The notes beneath the pieces were generated by a model. It saw only the letters and a program-made list of their open reading frames with translations. It was not told the DNA's origin and ran no database searches. A DNA stretch of 64,000 nt from NCBI GenBank assembly GCA_964561145.1, contig CAZLNZ010000009.1, positions 1 to 64,000 on the forward strand, written 5' to 3'. The position numbers and the translations under genes are program-made. Shown here one piece after another: positions 42,343-50,777 of the stretch. Source of the DNA: RUG14300 sp964561145 (GTDB taxonomy: Bacteria; Bacillota; Clostridia; Christensenellales; CAG-1252). Position 1 is the stretch's first letter, and every line of letters begins with the position of its first letter.

Positions 42343-45300
42343 CTATCTTAAGGAAAGTTTATCCTCATCGACTAAAACCTTTCCGCTATCGATAAGAAGC
42401 TGTAATGACTTTTCGAGTCTAAAACGAATTCTTTCTGTCAAACTTCTAAAGCCTAGTCTTGCTCGAATGTAACTAAACAGATCTTCTTTTGTTATGGTAA
42501 CATTCAACTCTATAACCTTCACTAAACCGTTTGCTAGTTCTTCAATAGGTATATACTCTATATTACGTTTATCCTCTCCGTCAGGAATACGAAGCATAGG
42601 ATATGACACTTCATTATTAAAAAGGAAACCATTCTTTATTCTTATACCGAAAGCCTGACAATTATTCATAACCAAGCTCTCATATTCTTTGCGTACGGTT
42701 GCGGTTAAGCTTGTTCCAAACAAGAATAAAATACGGCTTAGCAACCATTCGGAGGAAATGGGACTTTCAATTTCCACTATCTTCTTAATCACTCTCATTT
42801 TATTAGAGTGTGTGCTTCTGACAATTCCAAGAACATCGGCACTTACGTATATCGGAAAATCAAAATGATCCTCGACAACCTCCTCAACAAAGGAATCATC
42901 GATTTCGCCTAATTCCTCTAGAACATCATCGGACATATCGACAACTTCGTCAAAAGCTTGACGAACAGCCTCTAAAAGACGTCTCTTTTCGTTATCCTTA
43001 TTTCTAAACCAATCGGTTGACCAAATGCGATAATACTTCCACCCCATTCTTTCTAAAACCTGCTGACGAAGCCTGTCTCTGTCTCTCGTACTTCTAGAGG
43101 ACCTATAAACACGTCCGTCACACTCGATAGCCAGTACATAATCCCCGCTATCGGGATTCTTAAGAGCCAAATCAATCTTTAACGCAGAACACCCCACTTG
43201 ACAGTCAACTTCATAACCATTCTCTCTGAGAAAATCTGCAATCTCGTTTTCAAGTTCCGAATTATAACCCTCATAAGGACTACCTTCTTCCAAACGATCT
43301 AAAGCAGGCATTCCGTTTTCGGCAAAATCCAGATAAGCTTTTAGTAACCTTGCCCCCTGTGAATTTGAATTTGAAAGATTGAGATCGGTACAACTCATAG
43401 ATGCAACTACAATCACATTTTCTTTCGCACGAGTAACAGCTACATTTAAACGTCTGCCGCCACCCTCTTTATTAATAGGTCCGAAGTTTGCTAAGATTCT
43501 TCCTGCACTATCCCTTCCATAAGCAACGCTGAAAATAATAGTATCACGCTCGTCACCCTGTACCGTTTCAAGATTCTTTACAAAGAAAGGTTCGTCTTTA
43601 TCAAGACTAAAGAATGCCTCCTTCGAAGGATCGGACCTTCTGCGTTGAAGAATTATTCTATCTATAAGGTTCTGCTGAGAAATACTAAAGGCAACAACGC
43701 CCAAGCTTCTATCAGGATATCTTTCAATATGCTCGAAAACAAGGTCTGCAACCTTTTCTGCTTCAATTCGGTTTGTTCTTGTAGTATGATCGAACAACCC
43801 CTCAACCTTGCAGAAATCAACGCCAAATCCCACCGTCTTGCATCTTGCCGATGGGAATGTGATTAGATCGTTATTATAGAAATACTTGTTGGAAAAAGCA
43901 ATTAGTTGTTCGTGACGACTTCTATAGTGCCATTTCAAACATCTTTCAGGGAAATGTGCGGCACAGAGGTTAAGTATAGACTCAAAATCTGTAGCCTCGG
44001 TTTCCTCGTTGTCCTCCTCTCCAATTGCAATTGCATTGAAGAAATTGCTAGGAGGCATTTGCTTTTCGTCTCCTACAACAATAAGTTGTTTTCCTCTATA
44101 AATTGCACCTAGCACGTCCTGCGGGAAAATCTGCGACGCCTCATCGAAAATGACAACATCGAATTCAATATCCGGACTCAAAAACGTACTAACGCTTAAC
44201 GGCGACATTAGGAAACAAGGCTTGAGAGTTTGTACAAGCTCTCCGATCTCATTCAATAGACGCCTTATACTCATATGTTTGCTTTTCTTTTCACCCTCTC
44301 TCTGAAGAATTGCCACTGCACTACCGCTTGCAATCAAGTCAAGATCGGGTCTCTTTTGCGATAAGACACTCTTTATAATCGCCTTATTAACCTCGAAAAG
44401 AATTAGATCATCCCTCTTGAATTTGTTAACCCTATCATCATGCCACTGTCTTAATAATTGATTGAGTCTTTCAGATTCTACTAAAATGCTATCCGCCCAT
44501 TGCCATAAAAAGACCTTTTTGTATGCGAAAGGAATGTTATCCACTCTAACCTCGTTTTCAATAGTCAAATCTACGAAGTCTCTTAAGCCAATGTCGGACA
44601 TCTCGGTAAGGAGCTTGTAAAAGCGACACCAGTTATCCAATACATCTATATCGGCATAGCATTTAGTGAGCTTGTCTTCAAGTTCTTCAAGCGCCATCTC
44701 CCTTATATCACATTCTTTTACCTCAAAGGAAGCAAAAAGCTTGTTCTCCGACTCCTCACGTAGGGAAAATGATCTTTCAAACTCACCTTGAACGATGACG
44801 AAATGATCTTTCTCCGCTGAATAAACTTCCTCGGACATGCATCTTATGCTGCCGAGGTCCACGCCGTCGGCTAAAATCTCAGCCAACGAGTTAAGATCAA
44901 TCAAAAGACGATCAAAATCGGTTGCAACGCCAATATAGCCACTTCCTAATATATCTTTAATATCATACTCTTTATCGGCAAAATCTCTTTCCTTTTGCTG
45001 TACCACTTGAAGGATGTCGAATAGTTGGACAGCAAATTCATAATTAACTTTCCTTCCGTCTTTTTTGTAAAGCTTAAGGCTCTTTACAAGCTCCCTATAC
45101 TCTCTGCTAAACAATCTTGACCCGAAGCTGTTAAACTGTCTTGTTAGCTTCTTATAAATCAATTCGCCGTCATAGGAATAGAATTCTTCATCGAATACCT
45201 CATCTATTTGTAAACAAAGCTCATTTATCTCGTCGGCAAGAACTTTTAACTCCTCGACGATCTCTATTATCTCGTAAATAGTAGCGTTCAACAAGCTTGG

Positions 45301-46995
45301 CGTAACAAAGGGACTGGTTGAAATTAGTCTAAAGAAATCTCTTAGTACATACATTTGACGGAGGTTATTTCCGCATATTTGGTAACTATCATTAAGATGC
45401 CTATTTACTACCGCCAAATTTCTTAGTAATTCGATAGTGTTAGAGATATCCCTCTTAACCCCCATTCTTGCGGCATAAGTTCCATCAGATTCAGCATAGC
45501 CATACCAGCAATTAGCGTGATAGTCGTATCCGATTGATGGTGTGAACTCACAATATCTAAATAGATATCCTTCGGCAAGTCTCAAAAATTCGTCGTCCTT
45601 TGCCTTTATATCATCAATAACAAAATCGATGGTGGGAACATTCCTGTATGAAGAGATTTCGTCAAAAATAGAGTAAAGAGATTTGTTAATAATCGGACGA
45701 GTTGCATGCAACTCTTCAACGTACTCATCCAACTCCCGCTTTGCTTTATCGTATTCCGCCGTAACATAATTAACCGTATCGTCTCTTAATACACTCTTTC
45801 CTTTTCGAAGTGTGGCATTCAACTCTTCGATTACGGCTTTTTTATTTGATTTATGACTATGAAGCTCTAAACAAAATTCCTCAAGTCCAACCCTCCTTAA
45901 CTTCTCATAAACGACTTGCAATGCGGCAAGTTTCTCAGATACGAAAAGAACTTTCTTTCCCTGAAAAAGGCATTCGGCAATAATATTTGTTATAGTTTGA
46001 CTTTTTCCCGTTCCGGGAGGACCTTGTAAAACAAAGCTTTTCCCGGTCGCAGCCATTGCGACAGCTTCATTTTGGCTTGAATCCGCATCGACAACGTTAT
46101 GAAGAGGTATTAAACTAAGATCTTCCCTCGATTCCTCTGTCGGGATTTCCCTAATCTCCTCCGAGTCATCTCCATATACGGTATTGAGAATCGCTTGGAT
46201 GCTTTCATTTTGCAGAACTTTACCCTCATTGTCCTGCAAGTCTCTGTACATATTGATCTTCAGGAAAGAGAAGGTGCTTATCTTACAATCTCTGTCTATT
46301 CTCCAACCCAACGGAAGGAAAAGCTCTTCAAGTTTCGCAAGATAAACATCGATATCCTCACCGCTATCCTCATCGTATTGCGGAATATCTATGTTATAAT
46401 CCATCTTAAGCTTATAAGCTAAAGCGGGATTTACGACAACCTCGGTATCGACAACCTTGATATAATAAGGCTTTAATGCCGATGTGTTCTCTATAGAAAC
46501 CGCAACCAACAAGAGGGGTGCTTTCATTTTTTCATTGGGCGTAGCTCTTTCTGCCCAATTAAGAAAACCGAATGCCATGTATACAATATTAACACCCGTT
46601 TCCTCTATTGCGCTTCTGCCGTTTCTGGCGATATTTCGAAGGGTTAGTATCGGATTTGACATCGAATTAAACAACAATATTTGATTCGGCTTAAAGGTTC
46701 TTGTATGCTCTCTGACATACTCGTCACGACTGGTTCTTACAACAGTCTCGAATTCCCTTCCGCTAGCCCTTGTAACAAGATCGGCAAGATATTCTCTAAC
46801 CTCATCGATGTCATTGTTCGTATCATACACCTCAAAAGTTTTTCCATGCTCGACGTTAGAAAAGATTGTACTGAAGTTAGGATATATTACATCGACAGAT
46901 CCGAGCTTTGTATTCCTAAAATTAATAAGATTATTACGCTTTCCCGTATCAAGCAGCTTGTTTTTCCATTTATTAAGTAATTCTCTGTTTTGCAT
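42343..46995 (-). CDS. DUF4011-type superfamily 1 helicase with a C-terminal nuclease domain
   Basis: 1550 residues. N-terminal DUF4011-like region (LLNKWKNKLLDTGKRNNLIN, about 6-25). Superfamily 1 (Upf1-like) helicase motifs: Walker A GPPGTGKSQTI (about 325), DVVIFDEASQ (about 945), VGDEKQMPP, TVQGDERDTIIFS and RRLNVAVTRAKENV. A Vsr/DUF559-like nuclease follows (LENEIADFLRENGYEV, KIDLAL and AIECDG, about 1250-1300), then a DUF3320-like helical end. A long helical insert (about 400-900) separates the helicase motifs. Proteins of this design are often found alone or in phage-defence neighbourhoods, so a role against foreign DNA is plausible but inferred. GAGGAA lies 7 nt before the ATG. Confidence 0.9.
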   Translation of the reverse strand: MQNRELLNKWKNKLLDTGKRNNLINFRNTKLGSVDVIYPNFSTIFSNVEHGKTFEVYDTNNDIDEVREYLADLVTRASGREFETVVRTSRDEYVREHTRTFKPNQILLFNSMSNPILTLRNIARNGRSAIEETGVNIVYMAFGFLNWAERATPNEKMKAPLLLVAVSIENTSALKPYYIKVVDTEVVVNPALAYKLKMDYNIDIPQYDEDSGEDIDVYLAKLEELFLPLGWRIDRDCKISTFSFLKINMYRDLQDNEGKVLQNESIQAILNTVYGDDSEEIREIPTEESREDLSLIPLHNVVDADSSQNEAVAMAATGKSFVLQGPPGTGKSQTITNIIAECLFQGKKVLFVSEKLAALQVVYEKLRRVGLEEFCLELHSHKSNKKAVIEELNATLRKGKSVLRDDTVNYVTAEYDKAKRELDEYVEELHATRPIINKSLYSIFDEISSYRNVPTIDFVIDDIKAKDDEFLRLAEGYLFRYCEFTPSIGYDYHANCWYGYAESDGTYAARMGVKRDISNTIELLRNLAVVNRHLNDSYQICGNNLRQMYVLRDFFRLISTSPFVTPSLLNATIYEIIEIVEELKVLADEINELCLQIDEVFDEEFYSYDGELIYKKLTRQFNSFGSRLFSREYRELVKSLKLYKKDGRKVNYEFAVQLFDILQVVQQKERDFADKEYDIKDILGSGYIGVATDFDRLLIDLNSLAEILADGVDLGSIRCMSEEVYSAEKDHFVIVQGEFERSFSLREESENKLFASFEVKECDIREMALEELEDKLTKCYADIDVLDNWCRFYKLLTEMSDIGLRDFVDLTIENEVRVDNIPFAYKKVFLWQWADSILVESERLNQLLRQWHDDRVNKFKRDDLILFEVNKAIIKSVLSQKRPDLDLIASGSAVAILQREGEKKSKHMSIRRLLNEIGELVQTLKPCFLMSPLSVSTFLSPDIEFDVVIFDEASQIFPQDVLGAIYRGKQLIVVGDEKQMPPSNFFNAIAIGEEDNEETEATDFESILNLCAAHFPERCLKWHYRSRHEQLIAFSNKYFYNNDLITFPSARCKTVGFGVDFCKVEGLFDHTTRTNRIEAEKVADLVFEHIERYPDRSLGVVAFSISQQNLIDRIILQRRRSDPSKEAFFSLDKDEPFFVKNLETVQGDERDTIIFSVAYGRDSAGRILANFGPINKEGGGRRLNVAVTRAKENVIVVASMSCTDLNLSNSNSQGARLLKAYLDFAENGMPALDRLEEGSPYEGYNSELENEIADFLRENGYEVDCQVGCSALKIDLALKNPDSGDYVLAIECDGRVYRSSRSTRDRDRLRQQVLERMGWKYYRIWSTDWFRNKDNEKRRLLEAVRQAFDEVVDMSDDVLEELGEIDDSFVEEVVEDHFDFPIYVSADVLGIVRSTHSNKMRVIKKIVEIESPISSEWLLSRILFLFGTSLTATVRKEYESLVMNNCQAFGIRIKNGFLFNNEVSYPMLRIPDGEDKRNIEYIPIEELANGLVKVIELNVTITKEDLFSYIRARLGFRSLTERIRFRLEKSLQLLIDSGKVLVDEDKLSLR

Positions 46996-47018
46996 AACAT
47001 TTCCTCATTAAAGTAGCT

Positions 47019-47046
47019 TATATAGTTTATAGGCGTTTTAGCACAA
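47019..47046 (-). promoter_or_regulatory. Putative promoter of the helicase gene
   Basis: Minus strand: TTGTGC (47041-47046), 16-nt spacer, TATATA (47019-47024). The -35 lies inside the proximal copy of the 15-bp direct repeat. Confidence 0.5.
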
Positions 47047-47080
47047 TTGATAAACCTTATTTTCGGTTTTAGCACAATTG
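47035..47080. repeat. Two 15-bp direct repeats over the helicase promoter
   Basis: GTTTTAGCACAATTG occurs at 47035-47049 and again at 47066-47080, identical and 31 bp apart (about three helical turns). Each copy contains the palindrome CAATTG. The arrangement suits a regulator binding the same face of DNA twice, one copy overlapping the -35. Confidence 0.65.
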
Positions 47081-47148
47081 TTTTCCCCTTTGTTGTAAAA
47101 TTATCTGAAAGTTATGATGATACTCTATTCATAGCTTTTACGACACAA

Positions 47149-47778
47149 TCATTCCGTACTCTCCTTCTCCCTCCATTTTCGCATTACAAAAAACTTATTT
47201 CCCAAGAAATTGATAACTAACGCAAGAATTCCGCCAACGAACAAGCCTGTAAGATTGAAAAGAAGAGAGAAAAACTCATTGGCATCGGGCATGGCATTGC
47301 GACAAGCCATCGTTATAGCACCGCCAACCAGTACCTGCATAAAAATAATAAGTACCGCCATTATTGTGTAGGCAACAGCCCTAAAGGCAATATGGTCCTT
47401 TACATTGAAGGTCTTTTTGCGATTAAGAATGAAAGTTAATGCTTGTCCCGCAACAGATCCGACCAAAAAACCTATAAATTCCGCATATGAGTCATACTCG
47501 AACAGCGGTAACTTTCCGAGCATAAAACCGGGAAAACCTTCCGCAAGCTTTCCGCCGGCATAACGCATTAATGACAAACCATAGGTTAATATCATCTGCG
47601 TGCCGCCACAAATAAAGGAAAACAAAAGAAAGACGACCATTTGTCTTATATTTTCATGCTCTTTGATGTACCGAATTAATTGTTTGAGTCCTTTTTTCTT
47701 TTTTTCTTCTTCAAAAGTTATATTAATACTTTCCTCTTCGGTTATCTCTTCGACAATGACGTTATTATCCTCATTCAT
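47149..47778 (-). CDS. GtrA-like membrane protein
   Basis: 209 residues from the ATG at 47778 (GGGAG 6 nt upstream); an ATG 24 nt earlier lacks a ribosome binding site. A charged cytoplasmic N-terminus of about 45 residues precedes four membrane helices. The last helix ends NFLGNKFFVMRKW, the motif of GtrA-family proteins linked to lipid-sugar or teichoic acid decoration. It has no glycosyltransferase neighbour here. Confidence 0.75.
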   Translation of the reverse strand: MNEDNNVIVEEITEEESINITFEEEKKKKGLKQLIRYIKEHENIRQMVVFLLFSFICGGTQMILTYGLSLMRYAGGKLAEGFPGFMLGKLPLFEYDSYAEFIGFLVGSVAGQALTFILNRKKTFNVKDHIAFRAVAYTIMAVLIIFMQVLVGGAITMACRNAMPDANEFFSLLFNLTGLFVGGILALVINFLGNKFFVMRKWREKESTE

Positions 47779-47863
47779 ACTTATCTCCCGTATAGAAAAC
47801 ATATTATTATTTTACTCCAAAGAATATATTTATGTCAATAGTGCTTTCAAAGGATTATCTTCT

Positions 47864-48331
47864 TTATAGGTACTTTATGCCGTCAAGAAATGCCTCGAAA
47901 AGTTTTTCACCTCGATAACATAGTTTTAGGGAGAAAAAGTCATCTCTTTCACATAAAAGCTTTAAGAAGATTTTATCTCCCTCCCATAACGGAAGAGAAG
48001 GAACCTTATCCTTATCTATCCAACAAAGCTCACCCTCGTCGGTCGTTCCAACATCACCTGAAAAGGAATCAGAGGTGAAAAGGAACATATATTCGTCTTG
48101 ATAGATATCGGATATAAAATAAACCACGCCTCTAAGTCTAAAAGATTTAAGGGTAAGCGAGGTTTCCTCCTTAACCTCACGTAAAACACAATCCTCGGGA
48201 CTTTCCCCCTTCTCTATTTTGCCGCCAACTCCAACATACTTGTTCTTGTTACAATCATCTTTCTTTTTGTTTCGATACATCATCAAGTATTGATTATCTC
48301 TTTCAATATAGCAGAGAGTTGTTATTTTCAT
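47864..48331 (-). CDS. NUDIX hydrolase, MutT/8-oxo-dGTP diphosphatase type
   Basis: 155 residues. The Nudix box is complete: GGKIEKGESPEDCVLREVKE (about 36-55) followed by ET. The N-terminal MKITTLCYIERDNQYLMMYR and the later FTSDSFSGDVGTTDEGELCW match the group annotated as 8-oxo-dGTP diphosphatase in Firmicutes. Overlaps the ybaK-type gene by 4 nt. Confidence 0.88.
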   Translation of the reverse strand: MKITTLCYIERDNQYLMMYRNKKKDDCNKNKYVGVGGKIEKGESPEDCVLREVKEETSLTLKSFRLRGVVYFISDIYQDEYMFLFTSDSFSGDVGTTDEGELCWIDKDKVPSLPLWEGDKIFLKLLCERDDFFSLKLCYRGEKLFEAFLDGIKYL

Positions 48332-48801
48332 ATAAGATCCTCCTTTGAGGTTATTATCTTCGATATATCACGAGTTTTAATTCTAACTTGTGCTCCAACC
48401 TTTCCTGCACTAAAAAATATATACTCGGAAAGAGCAACGCTTTCCTCAACATAAGTCGGAAAACTCTTTTTCATACCGATAGGCGAACAACCGCCATGCA
48501 CATATCCCGTCAGCGGCAAAAGTTCCTTTTGTTTTATCATTTGTATCGACTTGACGCCACAAGCCTTCGCAGCTTTCTTTAAATTCAATGTTTGATTTAC
48601 AGGTATCATAAAAACATAGTGCTCACCGTCAGAACCGATCGTCACCAAGGTTTTGAATACACTATCGGGATCCTCCCCAAGCGTTTTTGCTACAATCTGT
48701 CCGTCTGTTATGGTGTTATCGTAAAAAAATGCAGAATACTCTATTCCGTTTCTTTCCAATATTCTCATTACATTTGTTTTTTCACTATCGCTCTTTGCCA
48801 T
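48328..48801 (-). CDS. ybaK: Cys-tRNA(Pro) deacylase YbaK/EbsC family
   Basis: 157 residues. Trans-editing factor that hydrolyses Cys mischarged on tRNA-Pro. The family pattern AKTLGEDPDSVFKTLV, VNQTLNLKKAAKACGVKSI and GYVHGGCSPIGMKKSFPTYV is intact. Promoter TTGAAA, 17 nt, TATAAT; the 5' leader is only about 10 nt with a weak AGGTG. Confidence 0.93.
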   Translation of the reverse strand: MAKSDSEKTNVMRILERNGIEYSAFFYDNTITDGQIVAKTLGEDPDSVFKTLVTIGSDGEHYVFMIPVNQTLNLKKAAKACGVKSIQMIKQKELLPLTGYVHGGCSPIGMKKSFPTYVEESVALSEYIFFSAGKVGAQVRIKTRDISKIITSKEDLI

Positions 48802-48817
48802 ATGTCACCTAAGAATT

Positions 48818-48846
48818 ATTATATCACTTATATCCCTTTCTTTCAA
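48818..48846 (-). promoter_or_regulatory. Promoter of the ybaK-nudix pair
   Basis: Minus strand: TTGAAA (48841-48846), 17-nt spacer ending TGA, TATAAT (48818-48823). Confidence 0.75.
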
Positions 48847-48962
48847 CAGAAAAAAATATGCCTAATATATACGATTAATTATAATAGTTTGCTTTCAAGA
48901 CGATAAATAAAGTGTGATCACTCTATAATTATTATTTGTCCGATGGTTAGTTTCGACAAATA

Positions 48963-48996
48963 AAAAGTCGCTTTCCACTTAAGAAAAGCGACTTTT
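48963..48996 (-). terminator. Intrinsic terminator after the small hydrophobic protein gene
   Basis: AAAAGTCGCTTT (48963-48974) pairs perfectly with AAAGCGACTTTT (48985-48996). On the minus strand TTTTTATTT follows. It lies 5 nt beyond the 49002 stop, which supports that short reading frame as a real gene. Confidence 0.85.
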
Positions 48997-49001
48997 ACGC
49001 C

Positions 49002-49169
49002 TCATTGATTTACATTGCAACATGTTCCTCCCAATGTTCCCGTTTGCAGAAGAAGTGCAAACGCCGTAAATATGAGAACCAAGTTTTCACTACCGCTGAT
49101 TCCGTTACCCGTGAAGGAAAACAAAAGTAGTAGTATCAACATATACAACATTCCGTTACCGTTAAGCAT
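49002..49169 (-). CDS. Small hydrophobic protein, 55 residues, unannotated family
   Basis: Begins MLNGNGMLYMLILLLLFSFT and ends GTCCNVNQ. Two hydrophobic stretches (about 7-19 and 29-42) flank GNGISGSEN. The start has AGGAGG 5 nt upstream, a far stronger site than most genes here, and a perfect terminator follows the stop. The short length and Gly/Asn-flanked hydrophobic core recall small spore proteins of YjcZ type, but I cannot assign it. It is divergent from an ArsR-type gene 95 bp away. Confidence 0.7.
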   Translation of the reverse strand: MLNGNGMLYMLILLLLFSFTGNGISGSENLVLIFTAFALLLQTGTLGGTCCNVNQ

Positions 49170-49228
49170 ATAAACCTCCTTTTTGACAAATTTCGTCCCT
49201 TTTTCCTTGGTTTACTTTTATTTCGCTG

Positions 49229-49258
49229 TTGACAGTATTATTTTATGTAATGTAATAT
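49229..49258 (+). promoter_or_regulatory. Promoter giving a leaderless arsR-type mRNA
   Basis: TTGACA (49229-49234), 18-nt spacer, TAATAT (49253-49258), then 6 nt to the GTG start at 49265. Confidence 0.6.
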
Positions 49259-49264
49259 AAAAAG

Positions 49265-49591
49265 GTGAGCTACCTTTTAGATAAACACAAACAAAGCCTA
49301 TTGAACTACTATCTGCCAAGCCATAATAAGTTAGAACGCTTGGAATCCTTATTTTTTGCTTTTTCAGACACCACAAGGCTTTCAATTCTCTTTGCTCTTT
49401 CCATAACTCCAATGTGCGTAACAGATCTGGCACAACAAACAAAAATCAACCGAACGACGATATCGCATCAGTTGACCTTTTTAAAAAAGATGAATTTAGT
49501 TAGCTGTAAAAGAGCTGACAAAAACAACATTTATTATATTTCAAATGAAATTGTGACTGAAGTTTTAAAAGCAGGCACAAAGGGTATCTAA
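49265..49591 (+). CDS. ArsR-family winged-helix regulator
   Basis: 108 residues, GTG start. The winged helix is clear: FSDTTRLSILFALSITPMCVTDLAQQTKINRTTISHQLTFLKKMNLVSCKRADKNNIYY, given here by position as about residues 35-95 with the recognition helix at NRTTISHQLTFLKKM. The metal-binding ELCVC of ArsR/SmtB is replaced by MCVTDL, so one Cys remains and metal sensing is uncertain. The first 25 residues are a helix seen in this family. No Shine-Dalgarno sequence. The stop overlaps the convergent LRR gene by 4 nt. Confidence 0.85.
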   Translation: MSYLLDKHKQSLLNYYLPSHNKLERLESLFFAFSDTTRLSILFALSITPMCVTDLAQQTKINRTTISHQLTFLKKMNLVSCKRADKNNIYYISNEIVTEVLKAGTKGI

Positions 49592-50757
49592 ACACCCTTG
49601 CCCCAAAAGACATCGCCTTCTCCTACTAACCAATCATACTCCCAACGAATCGGTCTTTCTTGTGCTTCACAAAGAACACACAGCTTTTTATTGTTTAAAA
49701 AACTCTCTCTCTCAATTCTTATTATACTATTTGGTATAAACAAGGGTTCATTGAAGGTATAGCCGCAAAAAGCCCAAGACTGAATTCCTACAGCATCTGT
49801 AGAAATAACCGTATGCGGTGTACCCAAAACTAAGACGTTTCCAATATCCAAAATACAATTTCCATCAGTCCTATAAGTCTTATTGGCGGGATTAACTTTA
49901 AACCTACCGAGATTATCTGCACCATAAAAGCTTCTTCCTGAAAGCTCCGTCAAATTCTCTCCTATGTATAGATGTGTTAACCCTTTCGCCTCATAAAAAG
50001 CATCGTTTCCGATTTTTACAAGACTTTCGGGGAGCAATACTTTTTTAATTCCCAAGCATCCGGAAAAAGCAAAATCCCCGATAGACATAAGTCCTTCGTT
50101 AAACTTGAACTTTTTTAATCCGTAGCAATTTAAAAACGCATAGGAACCGATATTTTTGACACTTTCGGGAAGGGATAAACATTCAAGGCTCTTGCAATTT
50201 TCAAAAAGATACTCTCCTATATACTCAAGGGCTTTAGGAAGCTTGATCCTTTTTAGACTTATACACCCTGAAAAAGCGTGGTTTCCAATCTCCTTTACCG
50301 AGTCCGGAATAAAAAGCGTTTCAAGAGACGTACAATCACAAAAAGCGTGGTTTCCAACCTCTCTACACCTTTCAGAAATAGTAACGGATTTCAGTTTGAA
50401 GCAACCATTAAAAGCGTTAGTGCCTATTTCTCTTATAGATATAGGCATAATCACCTCTTCTATATCCGCTCCCTCGAATGCATTCGGAGCAATTGCATTG
50501 ACAGATCTTCCTTTGTATCTAGAAGGGATATACACTCTATTTTCAAGACCTAAATATTCCCTGACGGCATAACCCGACCCGCTTGCTTCAAACTCGAAGA
50601 GGTCCTCTATCTCACGTGTACTTAACCCGATAAGTTCTTGGCTTCTTCTCTGTTTTCTTAATACATCCAAAAGAGTGTCCAATTGACTTCCGCAGTTTGG
50701 ACACTTCCCTTGTTCGGTATCAAAATCGGTCCCACACATAGGGCATATCAGCTTCAT
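49588..50757 (-). CDS. BspA-like leucine-rich-repeat protein with an N-terminal zinc ribbon
   Basis: 389 residues, no signal peptide, so probably cytosolic. A zinc ribbon CPMCGTDFDTEQGKCPNCG (about 5-23) is followed by a basic linker and then about ten LRR_5 units of the BspA type, each with a core like IPDSVKEIGNHAFSGCISLK. LRR_5 proteins are usually secreted adhesins; the zinc ribbon and lack of a signal are unusual and point to a protein-binding role inside the cell. AAAGGTG precedes the ATG. Confidence 0.82.
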   Translation of the reverse strand: MKLICPMCGTDFDTEQGKCPNCGSQLDTLLDVLRKQRRSQELIGLSTREIEDLFEFEASGSGYAVREYLGLENRVYIPSRYKGRSVNAIAPNAFEGADIEEVIMPISIREIGTNAFNGCFKLKSVTISERCREVGNHAFCDCTSLETLFIPDSVKEIGNHAFSGCISLKRIKLPKALEYIGEYLFENCKSLECLSLPESVKNIGSYAFLNCYGLKKFKFNEGLMSIGDFAFSGCLGIKKVLLPESLVKIGNDAFYEAKGLTHLYIGENLTELSGRSFYGADNLGRFKVNPANKTYRTDGNCILDIGNVLVLGTPHTVISTDAVGIQSWAFCGYTFNEPLFIPNSIIRIERESFLNNKKLCVLCEAQERPIRWEYDWLVGEGDVFWGKGV

Positions 50758-50777
50758 AAAACACCTTTTGTTACCCT

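Noticed and set aside
47035..47080. CRISPR-like pair of repeats
   Set aside because: Only two 15-bp copies with a 16-bp gap over a promoter; no cas genes and no array, so an operator is the better reading.
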